Part shown: piece by piece, positions 26,138-36,507 of the stretch | Numbering within the stretch: position 1 is the stretch's first letter | Layout of the letters: the number at the start of each line of letters is the position of its first letter | From: Melanopsichium pennsylvanicum | Taxonomy: Eukaryota; Basidiomycota; Ustilaginomycetes; Ustilaginales | Direction: 5' to 3' | DNA: 64,000 nucleotides | Assembly: GCA_900208305.1 (NCBI GenBank) | Contig: OAPG01000019.1 | Location: 434,001-498,000, forward strand | Position numbers and translations under genes: made by a program | Notes under the pieces: generated by a model | Database searches by the model: none | The model's input: the letters and a program-made list of their open reading frames with translations, nothing else | Told to the model about the DNA's origin: nothing

Positions 26138-27142
26138 ATGGCTGAATCACACACAGACGAACCAATCATACAGTATGATGAGCCTCATGCTGCTGGTCGC
26201 GATCGAAGAGGTGTTCTGCTGACGACTAACAAACCCGTCATCGAGTGGAAAAAGCTATCATACTCTCTAGCCTCGATTCATGGCTCTGCCAACCCCAACC
26301 TTGTTCGTTTCCGTCTTCCAAAGATACCTCGAGCTTGGTTCCACGAAGTTCAAGCCAACATTAAATTAGCATTTTCCCTCTCATTCCCTGACAAGAGCCT
26401 ACCCACCGTTCGAGTCGTCTCTTCCAGTCACGTTTACAAATATGTCGACATCGAAACTCCTCATAGCAACGTTGCTGCCGAATCGATTGTCATCGCTGCT
26501 GCTCGCGATCGATGGAAGATTGGTGAAAAGCCATTGGGCTTGCCTCAATTTGTAGGCTTACAAACCTCTGAGCTCGTTCACCCAATCCGCTTTGACAAGA
26601 TACCGTACGATCAAAAGCAAGACTTTATCAGCTTTCTTCCCGAGCTCTTCCACATTATAGAGCCAGAGCATGCCATCAAGGTGGTAGATCTGTGGGAAAT
26701 GCAATATCAAGTTGCTTTCAATAGCCCGCAGCAGACGCACACGGATTGGATTTTTGGTAGCAGCATAGTGGTACTATTCAAGTTCACCTCGTCTCTTCCA
26801 GACGATGGTAGAATCGCAGATGTGGTCCATAAATGGCCTGGATGGTTTCTTTGGAAAGACATGTTTCCAATCGGTCTCTGTTTCCCCGGTAGATATGATT
26901 ATTGTTCATTCTGCAAATACACAGCTCAGAATCTGGACGGTCCACACAGGAGACACACGAAGGTGATGTGTAGAAAGTTGATCTGCATGAAGTGCGGAAA
27001 GTATGGACATTATGATACAACTTGTAAGGCGTTTGTTGACTACAAGATTGCTGCGCGTAGGGGTGAGAGGAAGGAAAGAAGGCTGATGAAGAGCAACGAA
27101 AATGTTGATAAGGACAAGCAGGAACGCTCTTTGAAAGGTTAA
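26138..27142 (+). CDS. CCHC zinc-knuckle protein, tandem paralogue 1 (function unknown)
   Basis: 334 residues from the ATG at 26138; the open frame upstream begins at a TTG. The N terminus carries a block shared with the next gene (EPIIQY.EPHAAGRD.RGVL). A globular region of about 220 residues follows (FSLSFPDKSLPTV, KVVDLWEMQ, then WPGWFLWKD). The C-terminal part has a broad Cys/His cluster (CSFCKY...HTKVMC) and a canonical C-x2-C-x4-H-x4-C knuckle (CMKCGKYGHYDTTC), ending in a basic tail. A linked globular domain plus zinc knuckles recalls Gag/ORF1 nucleic-acid-binding proteins of retroelements, but no reverse transcriptase or LTR adjoins. It may be a domesticated Gag-like family; RNA or DNA binding is inferred. 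Confidence 0.7.
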   Translation: MAESHTDEPIIQYDEPHAAGRDRRGVLLTTNKPVIEWKKLSYSLASIHGSANPNLVRFRLPKIPRAWFHEVQANIKLAFSLSFPDKSLPTVRVVSSSHVYKYVDIETPHSNVAAESIVIAAARDRWKIGEKPLGLPQFVGLQTSELVHPIRFDKIPYDQKQDFISFLPELFHIIEPEHAIKVVDLWEMQYQVAFNSPQQTHTDWIFGSSIVVLFKFTSSLPDDGRIADVVHKWPGWFLWKDMFPIGLCFPGRYDYCSFCKYTAQNLDGPHRRHTKVMCRKLICMKCGKYGHYDTTCKAFVDYKIAARRGERKERRLMKSNENVDKDKQERSLKG

Positions 27143-27962
27143 AGATACTTGGTTTAGCACCTCTCCATCAGTCGATAAATAGCCCTCGTCGTCACTTCTC
27201 TATCATGCTGTACACAGCTGTACCAATCATTCCAAAGATTACATTTCTTGCAAATCCGACGTCTTCCAAAAAAGTATACGTTCAAAGTGTGATATGAAGG
27301 ACAAGAGGCCATGATTGCTGTGGCTTCCTCACACACAATTGACTTGAGCTAATGCTCTCAACTGTTGGAGGCCTAAACGAAATATCGACTCGCGTCAAGC
27401 CGATCCATCGTGATAGTCACCAGCACACTGGATGGATGTGCTGGTACCCGTGAGGAGTTAGGAACCCGAGCCCTACCTGCGTGTGTTCATGATTCGTTTT
27501 TACAGAGTAGATGCACAAAACAACATTCACTTAGTCACTTCAGCTCTCTTTAGAACCATAACCACTGTCCTTACTTACCATCCGTACCATTGTCGAGGAA
27601 TATAAACTAGGTCCCACAAAACATCACTGTAAGTGTGCTACCGCGGCTGATCGCGAGCACCATTCAGACCAACATCAACAAGGCACGGCTGCTCTGATTA
27701 CCCCAAGCTTAGACTTCATTTGCGCATGCGATACTATACAGTGAGTCGAAGAAATTCTTCTATGCGAGAAAGTGAAGATGCAGCGGAAGCGCGTGCAGTG
27801 ATGGGTGGGTATGAGCGTTTGGTCGAAACTTTCCCGCGCAAAAGCATGACTTCTAGATGTATGACATCTAACAGCCTACTTGGCAGAGATACAGTATAAA
27901 GCCACAACTTATCGGCTCGCTTTCTTTCACTTGACCCCACAACTCTCTTTTTTTTTGCAAAC
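27143..27962. other. Intergenic region between the zinc-knuckle paralogues
   Basis: Includes upstream DNA (about 27770-27900) similar to that before paralogue 1, and a TACAGTA half-site at 27892. A short CCAGCACA...TGTGCTGG inverted repeat lies near 27420-27445. No gene seen. Confidence 0.55.
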
Positions 27963-29273
27963 ATGTCTGGGTGTGATTCAGACGAACCAATCATACAGTA
28001 TGGCGAGCCTCATGCTGCCGGACGCGATCAAAGAGGTGTCTTGGTGTACAGCTTGCACGACAAACCTACGATACATTGGCAAGAGCTCATGTCTGCATTC
28101 CAAGCTTATCGTTCTGCAATGAATCCCAACGTTGTCCGTTTCCACATGCCTGCCTTCGTGCAAATTCATCATTGGAAAGGCATACAGGCCCAATTGCAAC
28201 GATCTTTCTCCCTCGCGTTTCCCGACAAAAAGCCTGCTACCATCAGTTTCTTCAAGCATGAATCGGGCTATCGAAACATCGACATCGAGACACGTTTCGA
28301 CAATGTCCCTGCCGCCGACATTGTTGCAGCAGCAGCTCAACATGGGTGGAAAGTGGGCCACGCTCCTTTGGGCAGTCCTGAATTTGTCAGCTTCCTGACC
28401 GACGCCCTGTTGCATCCCGTTCAACTCGACAATATCCCGCTCAACCTCATGAACGAATTTATTCTCTCCCTACCGGACTTCTTCAAACACTTTAACCACC
28501 CTGCAATCGAGATTCGGATTGTAGACGTCTGGGAGATGCAAAGAAAAGTGAGGATGAAATCGACCGGTGCCACTCACAAAGCAACTACGTGGCTGTACTT
28601 TGGTTCTATGATTGTATTGATCGAATTTACCAAGCCCCTACCTGGCCTGGGTCGCATTTATGACGTTGTTCATGATTGGCCGGGGTGGGTTCTTTGGAAA
28701 AATAAGGTCAACGTTCATCTTTTGTTTCCGGGAAAGTTTAAGTACTGTCAATTTTGCAAGTATCACGCACAGGAATTGGAAGGGGAAGCCGACGCAGAAG
28801 AAAAGCGACACCTGATGATGAATTGTACCAAAGTCATATGTATTAGATGTGGTTGTTACGGTCATTTTGATTCTCATTGCAAGGCCAACCACACTTTCAG
28901 CCGATCCATGCGTCAGAAGAACAACAACGTTCACGAGGACGATAGTTACTTTTACAACAATGGTGATGGGATCGAGAAGGAAGACTACGCCTGCAACGAC
29001 AACAGCAATTACAACCCAGGCTCATATGGTTCTGGAGAGTATTGGAAGAACAGGAAGAAGCGTGCCGAGGGTCTTTCCCAAGCCAAAGCTATGATTGTCG
29101 ACGCTCTTGCTCAAGATCAATCAGGCCAAAGTGTGGATATTCACTCAAAAACGGAAGAAGTAGAGCAAAGTGCGGTGCAGGACGTGGACACATGTGTTAA
29201 GGAGAAGTGCATTCCTGGTAGTTTTCCTTCTCCCCTTGACCACGAGCAGGAGATAGGCTACGTTGGATTTTGA
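27963..29273 (+). CDS. CCHC zinc-knuckle protein, tandem paralogue 2 (function unknown)
   Basis: 436 residues, ATG at 27963. Collinear with the upstream gene: the same N-terminal motif (EPIIQYGEPHAAGRD), central domain (FSLAFPDKKPATI, VDVWEMQ, WPGWVLWKNK) and Cys/His region (CQFCKYHAQ, then HLMMNC, then the knuckle CIRCGCYGHFDSHC). It adds a ~110-residue Asn/Ser/Glu-rich, acidic C-terminal tail that paralogue 1 lacks. The conserved core and shared upstream DNA indicate a tandem duplication followed by divergence. No signal peptide or membrane segment. Function unknown. Confidence 0.7.
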   Translation: MSGCDSDEPIIQYGEPHAAGRDQRGVLVYSLHDKPTIHWQELMSAFQAYRSAMNPNVVRFHMPAFVQIHHWKGIQAQLQRSFSLAFPDKKPATISFFKHESGYRNIDIETRFDNVPAADIVAAAAQHGWKVGHAPLGSPEFVSFLTDALLHPVQLDNIPLNLMNEFILSLPDFFKHFNHPAIEIRIVDVWEMQRKVRMKSTGATHKATTWLYFGSMIVLIEFTKPLPGLGRIYDVVHDWPGWVLWKNKVNVHLLFPGKFKYCQFCKYHAQELEGEADAEEKRHLMMNCTKVICIRCGCYGHFDSHCKANHTFSRSMRQKNNNVHEDDSYFYNNGDGIEKEDYACNDNSNYNPGSYGSGEYWKNRKKRAEGLSQAKAMIVDALAQDQSGQSVDIHSKTEEVEQSAVQDVDTCVKEKCIPGSFPSPLDHEQEIGYVGF

Positions 29274-29398
29274 GGCGAATCATACCTACAATTGGCTTAC
29301 ACGCATAGTTTGAACTCAACAACCACGAGATCATGATTCAAATCAAACTTGCGAAATCACTTTGTTATAAACCAAAACAGTGGCTGAGCCAGCTTACA

Positions 29399-29771
29399 AT
29401 GTCAAAAACCAAGCAAGCACCGAAGCCCAGAGTGATGTATAGTAATGAAAGCGCGTTGTCTTGTGGTGTATGTGGTCATAGCGGACATGACAGCTCGGCT
29501 GATAAAGATGGCCCGACCGGCTATCACAAGCGCACCTGCCAGGAAGGCAGGGAGAAGAGGGGCTTTGAAGAGGCAAAAGACCACGCACGACTTCGTCCAT
29601 CATCCTGCAGGAAATGGTGAAGCGAGTGAGAGCGCTACGCAAAACGGCACGATTCAAGATGCGACGGTGAACGATGGCGAACTGGGAAGTGGTGACAAGA
29701 ATAATCATGCAAACCCAATCATACGAGAAAATACGGCGCATAGCGATGTACAGGCCAAGATCGACTTCTAA
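29399..29771 (+). pseudogene. Possible broken gene with a Cys/His zinc motif
   Basis: One frame from the ATG at 29399 encodes a short Cys/His motif (SALSCGVCGHSGHD, then YHKRTC) and stops at 29618-29620. A second frame, overlapping it around 29540-29580, continues with hydrophilic sequence (KRQKTTHDFVHHPAG...) to a stop at 29771. One frameshift would join them. The motif looks like the zinc knuckle at the end of some MULE-type transposases or of RNA-binding proteins. It lies just downstream of the zinc-knuckle pair. It could equally be chance. Confidence 0.3.
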
Positions 29772-30334
29772 TTTTCTCGTTGCGTCCCTCATCTGATCAT
29801 ACATGCTGCCCGAATGAGGTCAGGACACTCGAACGACAACGAATCGAACCTATTAATACCCTGTCAACTTCTTCGAATGCAGCGTCAGCGGCAGTCTGTG
29901 CAATCACGCATCCCAAGCTCCCCTTGCAACGTCTGCCATTAATCAACGACGGGAACCAAGATCACCTCGTCCACCCTCAATGACACGTCCGTTACAACTC
30001 CTTCTTGAAACTTCTTACCCTTCTCATCTGCTCGCACGCACCCAAGCATCAGTCGCTCCGATCCATTTAAACATTCCCTGTTTAGGTGCGATCCCCGTCC
30101 CGCATCCACCTTATTTTGCCGCCACAATTCGACACCTCAAAACCATTGCCAGTTCCAATTTTGAGATCAAAACTTACCTGCCACAGGCTTGAAACCCAAA
30201 AGTTGCAAGCAAAGCGTCTCAAGATGACTTTAAAGTGTCAACTCAGCCACACGTCGGCCCAAGTCTGAATCTGCGAAGCAAAACAAACGCGTCCCCAAAG
30301 TCTTGCATTCGCAAAAAAACAGAAGCTGATGGCT
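29772..30334. other. Intergenic region, no gene seen
   Basis: Between the possible broken gene and the RTF1 stop codon. Short frames only. Confidence 0.5.
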
Positions 30335-32143
30335 TTAGAAATCGCCAAGATCCACCTCGACGAGCGTAGCATAGTTCTTCACAGCCACAAAACCATTACC
30401 CATGCCACCAACACCTGGTTTAGCATTGGTCAACTCGACACCTGTTGCTGAATCTGCATCTTGACCGCCGTCACGGTTGTGGTTATCCTGATCTTGCTGG
30501 TTCTGACGCGCCTTATTTCGCTGTTGATCTGCCTTTGCAGCAGCAATCTTTGAGGATCTGGCTTTGCGTTCCACGTCCGACATTTTCGTCCTATCAGCTG
30601 CCCTATTACGTTCATTGACCGCTGCGAGTTTGGCCTCCAAGCTCTGTGCCGCCAAACTCAAACCACTCATTCCGTTGGTGGATGTAGCCATCCCTGGAGT
30701 GCCTGGAGTGCCATCATACTTGTTGTCTCTGGGACTATCGAACCCAGCCGTGACACTAAGAGTAGAAGAACCACCCATGACCGACATGGCTTCCTGCCTC
30801 AACCTCTTTTTGGTCTCGAGGATCTTGCCAATATCAGCCTCGGTCAGAGGAGAGCTGAAGAACTTGTCCAACTCTTCACCCTTTCTAATCACCTCTGCTT
30901 TACTCGGAATCCTTTGCTTCCTCCCTTTTAGGAATGCCATCCACCTCTCGCGTTCGCTTTCGGAAAACTCGCCTCTGCTCAACATGGTGATCTTGGCCTC
31001 GCATTCTTGCCCGGCGTGTTCAAAAACAAGATAGACGTTGCACCATTTGCCCGACTTGTCCAAAGAGAGGTCGTAGAACTTGCCCGGCTTTTCCACCACA
31101 TCGAGCACCTGGTGGATGCGGTAGATGGTTTCTTCGCCGCGTCCATCGGCGGTGGTGCGTTCACCCCATGAGAAACGGAAGAAGGAACCAGCGATCACTT
31201 GACGCCATCGCGGAGCGTAGAGACGCGATTCGATAAGGTCGCGCGTGACTCGTGCGAGCTTGAGGTCCGACAACGATGGAGGTTCCGAGGTGTCGGAGGC
31301 ATAACGATCCACTTTGGTAGTAGGGCCGGCTCGATGTCGGCGTGGGTGGTCTTCTTCATCCGAGTAGTCAGAATAGGATACGTCGGATGCAGAAGATGAA
31401 GCATAACCGCGACGACGAGGTTTGGAAGCTTCTTCGTCTGAATCGAAACTCTTGCTCGCGCCTGCACCGCCAGCTGCCTTTTCCTTTCTCTTCTTCTTGA
31501 GTTCGTTGAGCTTTGCGCTCTTGGCATCAGTGGTACCGGGCAACTTTTTCTTCCTCCCTTTGGCCGCAGCGGCTGCTCCTCCACCATATCCATAATCGCT
31601 ATCCCCATCTGCATCGTCTTGCTCTCCATCATCACTATCGCTGAGATCCGAATCACCCCTGCGTCCACCCCTGACCACCCTCTTCCGCGTGGCAGCCTTT
31701 TTGGTCGCTCCCGCAGCAGCTTTTTGTGCCTTGACCAAAGCGGCCAATTCGAACTTTTGTCGTCGTAGATTGATCTCGTCGCGACGCCTCGCCAAGATGT
31801 CTTCTCGCTCGAGCTCGTTCATGCTCATGAGTTCTTCCATGTCTCGAGCTGATTTGTAAATGCCCTGATACGGGTACGGATCGCGTTTGCTGGAGATTCC
31901 ATCGTTGGAGGATGGCAGATCGTCATCAGATCCCGCAGCATCCTCGTCGCTACCGGAGGCGCTTTCATCGAGCAAGTCGAGGCGACGCTTCTTGGCAAGG
32001 GAGGAAGAGGTAGCAGCTTTGGATGACGAATCACGTTTTGAGCCTGCTCGCACACGATCACCTTCATCCGAAGACATGTCGATCTGACGAGCACTGCCGC
32101 CGGCCAATGCAAGAAGCTCGTCGTCAAGACCACCGCCTGCCAT
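30335..32143 (-). CDS. RTF1: RTF1, Paf1-complex subunit (Plus3 domain)
   Basis: 602 residues from the ATG at 32143 (MAGGGLDDELLALAGG); the longer frame starts at a TTG. The N-terminal half is acidic and Ser-rich with basic patches (SSSLAKKRRLDLL, KGRKKKLPG). A coil containing MSMNELEREDILARRRDEI precedes the Plus3 domain (about residues 300-430: LKLARVTRDLIESRLYAPRW, FFRFSWGER, YRIHQVLDV, KITMLSRGEFSESE). Rtf1 links the Paf1 complex to Spt5 on elongating RNA polymerase II and stimulates H2B ubiquitylation. The C terminus is a Gln/Asn-rich coiled segment. No intron needed. Confidence 0.95.
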   Translation of the reverse strand: MAGGGLDDELLALAGGSARQIDMSSDEGDRVRAGSKRDSSSKAATSSSLAKKRRLDLLDESASGSDEDAAGSDDDLPSSNDGISSKRDPYPYQGIYKSARDMEELMSMNELEREDILARRRDEINLRRQKFELAALVKAQKAAAGATKKAATRKRVVRGGRRGDSDLSDSDDGEQDDADGDSDYGYGGGAAAAAKGRKKKLPGTTDAKSAKLNELKKKRKEKAAGGAGASKSFDSDEEASKPRRRGYASSSASDVSYSDYSDEEDHPRRHRAGPTTKVDRYASDTSEPPSLSDLKLARVTRDLIESRLYAPRWRQVIAGSFFRFSWGERTTADGRGEETIYRIHQVLDVVEKPGKFYDLSLDKSGKWCNVYLVFEHAGQECEAKITMLSRGEFSESERERWMAFLKGRKQRIPSKAEVIRKGEELDKFFSSPLTEADIGKILETKKRLRQEAMSVMGGSSTLSVTAGFDSPRDNKYDGTPGTPGMATSTNGMSGLSLAAQSLEAKLAAVNERNRAADRTKMSDVERKARSSKIAAAKADQQRNKARQNQQDQDNHNRDGGQDADSATGVELTNAKPGVGGMGNGFVAVKNYATLVEVDLGDF

Positions 32144-33366
32144 TTTGATTGGTACCGAAGCGAGATTGAGAGAATGATGGGTGTAGTATTTGCTGATGAG
32201 CTTGATACAGCCGCGATGAACAGCTGACGCTGATTGAGGCTGAACGAGAAAGTGCAGTAGCGCTCTATCCAATTGATGTTATGAGTGTAAGAGTGCTCAT
32301 GCAAAGATCCGTCAAGCGTGCAATGTATCGAAGGTGATAATCTAGGCGATGTAGAAAGAGCAAATATGGATGCCAAAGGATGAAGTTTGAGATGCTCAGT
32401 CGGCACTGCTTTGGTCGCAAATCATCCGAAGAAGATGGTCAACGCAAAGTAAAGCCAACTTCTATCGCCCGAGAATCTATTTCTTTCAGCTGTGAGATTA
32501 TATGTATATATAGATATATTTATTTTTTTCAATTTTATTATATTGTTTCGCTTTGACAGCTCAGCAGCTGTCACTCACTTTGCTCTGTCTTGAAGCTCTT
32601 TGTCAGGATGTCAAAAGCTTGAGCATATGCTGATACAAAACTCAAAGACTCAAATGAGTGTGTGCAGACAGTCAGGGCTGCCAGGGAAGAGGATGGGACT
32701 CATCTCAAGCTTGAATCCAGATATGCACAAAAACTGAAGTCTACTTGGAATTTGACATCACACTGTTCTCATATTGGCAGCATGTTAGGACTGCGGGTCT
32801 ATTTTTGACATACCAAGCTTCATGTTTGACAATATCAATTTGAGGATTCAATTATACCAATGGTCCCACAAGCTCAAGCAGGCAATGTCTCTGTAACTGG
32901 ACAACCAAACCATCATTTGCGAATTTCCAAAATTCTCCCTCTAACTGGTTGCCTAATCATACCAGGCAGCAGCCTGAGTTGTTCATAAGGGTGCTAGGTG
33001 ACAATATTGTATCCTGCTTCTTGGATTCAACACAAGTTGAAATAACATGGCACAAGGTAGTTGGCATGGTCAAGGCAATCCAGCAAGGCATTTGAGGCTA
33101 TAGTGGTTTGACAATGTTGATTGCCAAACTTGGAAAGTTGAAGCATCCTAATGTGGATGTTAACAAAGTTGGATTGATATACCAACACACATTGGCATAC
33201 CAAGAAAAAAGCGAGAATTTTGAGTTTGGTTTAAGAGGAAATTCTTCTAAAACTACAAAGTAAACCGAAAAGCGTAATGGTTTTGCTGATCATAAGATGG
33301 AAGCATGTTGAACAAGTGTTTCACAGATGCTTGTGAGAAAAGCTTCTTAAATATGAACATTTTTTT
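32144..33366. other. Gene-free region with a CpG-starved transposon-like relic
   Basis: 32551-33210 contains only two CpG dinucleotides (near 32793 and 32920) and is rich in TpG/CpA, unlike the genes on both sides. No open frame of note. It looks like an old repeat eroded by CpG deamination. Confidence 0.6.
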
Positions 33367-34995
33367 TTAAGCAGTGTCGATCTTGACCTGGTTGTCGTCT
33401 TCCTTTTCGTTGGTGCTGACACTGTCGCTCTGCTGATACTCGTTTGCAAGTACGGTCTCTCCTCTCCTCTCAGCGGCTTTTATCCTGAGTTCTTCCAAGA
33501 CCATGCTATGAGCGTGTCTCTGAGGTCTCTTTTCGTGCAAGTTGTCCATTTCCTCGATCGGAATACCCTTAGTCTCGGGCATGAGAAAGAAGACCCAGAA
33601 AACGCTGACAACCATGCAACTTGCGAAAAAGACGTACACCCCCCAGGAAAGATGTTGAAACATGTGTGGCGTAGCTTGACTAATGGCAAAATTGTAAAGC
33701 CAATTGGAAGCAGCCATGCAAATACCAGCGACAGGACGAGCAGTATTGTCGAACGATTCAGCACCATACACCCAAGGCAAAGGATTCCAACCGAAAGAGT
33801 AAAAGGCGGTCCAGATGTAAAAAAATGCCAAAGCGGATGCGCCAGGACCATCCAAAGAGGTCTTGTTGTTCTTGACAGGTTGAGCAATCGCGATATAAGC
33901 AGCAATGTAATACATGGCAATCGCACCACCAGATGATGAGATCATCAAGAGACGTCGACGACCTACTGTCTCTACGAAGAAGAAGATGAATAACAAGGCT
34001 CCAACTGTCTTTATTACACCAAAACAGCCAGTACCCAGTAATCCGGTAGATGTTCCAGTGATACCTATGGATCGGAAGACGGTGGGACTATAGTAGTTGA
34101 TCGCATTAATGCCGGTACCGTTTTGAAAGGCAAAGAGAGAAGAAGCAAAAGCCATACGACGAACAAGGTGTTTACGAGCAAAGACGTACTTGAAGGGAGC
34201 CCAATATGAGTCGCTACCAGCTGTGCGCCTATTTTCCTCTATGGCAGAGTGCATCTGGTTGAATTCTTCGACAAAGTAAGGATCGTCGATGGGGAGGTGT
34301 CGAATATAGCTGAGTTTCTGACGAGCCTCTTGATCTCTACCTCTAGCCAAGAGCCAGCGTGGGGACTCTACGAGGAAAAAGGAGCCGATGACAAACATTC
34401 CACCGGGGATGAGCTGGACGGCAAAGGGGATACGCCACTGTTTTACGGAAGATGGTATGGTCTGAAGAACGCCGTAATTGATGAAAAAGCCAACAAGGCC
34501 ACCGATCTGCCATCCAATTTCGTAGATACCTATAGCCTGACCACGAGCAGGAGCCGGGGCAATCTCGGAAATGTAGATTGGGGTCAAATTAGAGGCGGCA
34601 CCGATGGCGATACCTGCGATGGCACGACCGACGTAAATGGGAGTAAGTTGGGTAGAAGGAGACGCAGAGGTCATGATGGCAGCACCAATTACGAAGACGA
34701 TTGAAGCGATAAAGAGAGCCCTTTTGCGGCCGAGGAAATGACCAATGGGATGAGCGAGGAAAGCACCAAAGAAAGCGCCCGCTTGGTAGGTAGAAACAAG
34801 GTTACCCGAGGTGTTGGCATCAAGCTTTCCAAACGATTTGGTGAAGGATGGAAGGGCGAGTGTGCCACCGATAAAAGCAGAGTCGTAACCAATCATGATG
34901 GAAGCAAACGAAGCAGTGAAAGAGAGTGCCCAGAGACGCCAATTGTAGATGGCCGAAGGGGTTGGCCTATCCTCAACTCTACTAAGGAAACCCAT
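33367..34995 (-). CDS. qutD: Quinate permease, MFS sugar-transporter family (QutD/Qa-y type)
   Basis: 542 residues from the ATG at 34995 (MGFLSRVEDRPTPSAIYNWR); the frame further upstream begins at a TTG. Twelve membrane segments are apparent. Family motifs include GYDSAFIGGTLALPSF in TM1, the loop GHFLGRKRAL, PIYISEIAPAPARG, VESPRWLLARGRD, NAINYYSPT and FFLMPETKGIPIEEMD. The N-terminal VEDRPTP...YNWR signature is characteristic of fungal quinate permeases rather than hexose carriers. It is divergent from a quinate/shikimate dehydrogenase across 1.5 kb, followed by a dehydroshikimate dehydratase, which supports a role in quinate uptake at the plasma membrane. Confidence 0.85.
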   Translation of the reverse strand: MGFLSRVEDRPTPSAIYNWRLWALSFTASFASIMIGYDSAFIGGTLALPSFTKSFGKLDANTSGNLVSTYQAGAFFGAFLAHPIGHFLGRKRALFIASIVFVIGAAIMTSASPSTQLTPIYVGRAIAGIAIGAASNLTPIYISEIAPAPARGQAIGIYEIGWQIGGLVGFFINYGVLQTIPSSVKQWRIPFAVQLIPGGMFVIGSFFLVESPRWLLARGRDQEARQKLSYIRHLPIDDPYFVEEFNQMHSAIEENRRTAGSDSYWAPFKYVFARKHLVRRMAFASSLFAFQNGTGINAINYYSPTVFRSIGITGTSTGLLGTGCFGVIKTVGALLFIFFFVETVGRRRLLMISSSGGAIAMYYIAAYIAIAQPVKNNKTSLDGPGASALAFFYIWTAFYSFGWNPLPWVYGAESFDNTARPVAGICMAASNWLYNFAISQATPHMFQHLSWGVYVFFASCMVVSVFWVFFLMPETKGIPIEEMDNLHEKRPQRHAHSMVLEELRIKAAERRGETVLANEYQQSDSVSTNEKEDDNQVKIDTA

Positions 34996-36507
34996 TTTGT
35001 TAGTGTGAAGGATGAGTAAAGGCAAGGTGAAGGTGATGTTGTTGGGAACAAGTAAGAGCCAAGATTATGATGGCTGATGGTTTGTCCTCAGTTGAGAAGA
35101 ATTGAATTTGTGCTTTTGACAGGAATTCTTCGAAAGGATTAAATTGAAATTGAGATTGAAGTTGAAATTCGAATTCGAATTGGAATTCAAATTATTTAGA
35201 CGGTGTGTGACTCGGCTTTTGGATTTTGTTTTATTCTGTTTTTCCTTGCTATAATGTATAAAATTGAGCGGCAACCACTGTTCGGAACCACTGCTACGTA
35301 TACGAAGGATGGAAAGACAGTAGAAGTGTCAAGGAAATGATACGAATGAAAGAGGAGGATAGTGGATGGTGGATGGTAGGTTGTAACTTACGAGGGTATT
35401 TGGGAGGTTATATGTATTTTTCATATACATTGAAAGCGGGGAAGCTTTTGGTACGACCATGCGGAAATGGTACAGTATGGTTGAGAAGTTTGGCAATGCA
35501 CTCGCACTAATTCGGTTCAACTTGTTCCAACTTGTGGTAGAATTCTGATTACAGCCACTTTGACCCAGCAAAAGTCGAATTGATAAAATTATACTGTAAA
35601 TATGAATTATTATTTTTTTTAAACAATTGCGCATGTCACAGCCGCAAAACGCTTTTGTGGGGTCCCCACTCTTGGGATTATCCACAATCTCAGCAGAAAC
35701 GCGACACTATAACAGAAGAGAAGCATCAATCCGAGATCTTTACACCGTCTTAAAACAACCCAAATGTCATGATACACACGTCTTTGCCCGCATCACTTGA
35801 TTGCGAACCTATTCGAAAGCTATACAGTAAGCACAAAATCAACAGAGTCCAATAACTGTCGCACCTCAACTTGAGTCAAAAGAGAGGGGCTCCACGTTGA
35901 TCGATCTTGAGGAATATGGGCTCAATCTAAACAAAATAGACAGATGATTTCTGATTGGATGCAACAACCGAGCGGTGCAAATTGTATGGCTAATGCGAGG
36001 TTGATGAGTACGCACACATTCGAGTGAGTGCGTACACGGCAAAAGATTCACTACAGGAAAAACCCAGCAAATATCCGTCAACGCCATTCTGTCGACAAGT
36101 TGGCCGGTTAATCTACATCTAATCGGATACACGTTACACGGACCGAGATGGTAGACTTGTAAAAAGCCGATCACATGGTTGAAATGCCGCATTTGCGCCG
36201 TGACTTGCTCCAGTATTTCAAGTACTATAACAGTATTTGCTTTCAATATAATCATTTATAGTCAAAATCACCGGTGGATTTGGTTTGCGAGTCGTCGGTA
36301 AAATCCACCTTTTGCTCTCATTTTTGTTTGATTTTAGCCGTGGCACATTCTCTTGTGCCGATTCTGTAGTCAGTCTGAATCTAACAATATTATAAATTGG
36401 TTTCATCCCCCCATCCTCAACGCCAATCCATACATTTCTTCTCGTCTTGCCAACTTTGCTTTGGTCGATTTCAACCATCAAATTAAACAATACACAACAT
36501 CAACATC
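34996..36507. promoter_or_regulatory. Divergent promoter of the quinate cluster
   Basis: 1512 bp between the permease and dehydrogenase start codons. It contains a near-palindrome AAATCACCGGTGGATTT (36265-36281) with a CCGG core, as expected for a Zn2Cys6 dimer site; TACTGTA/TACAGTA half-sites at 35471, 35592 and 35823; and an AATTGAAATT-rich stretch at about 35137-35196. A QutA-type activator site is plausible but was not recognised exactly. Confidence 0.45.

Noticed and set aside
29835..29850. Reverse B-box-like GAATCGAACC
   Set aside because: The T-arm stem does not pair, and no A box is present at the required distance.
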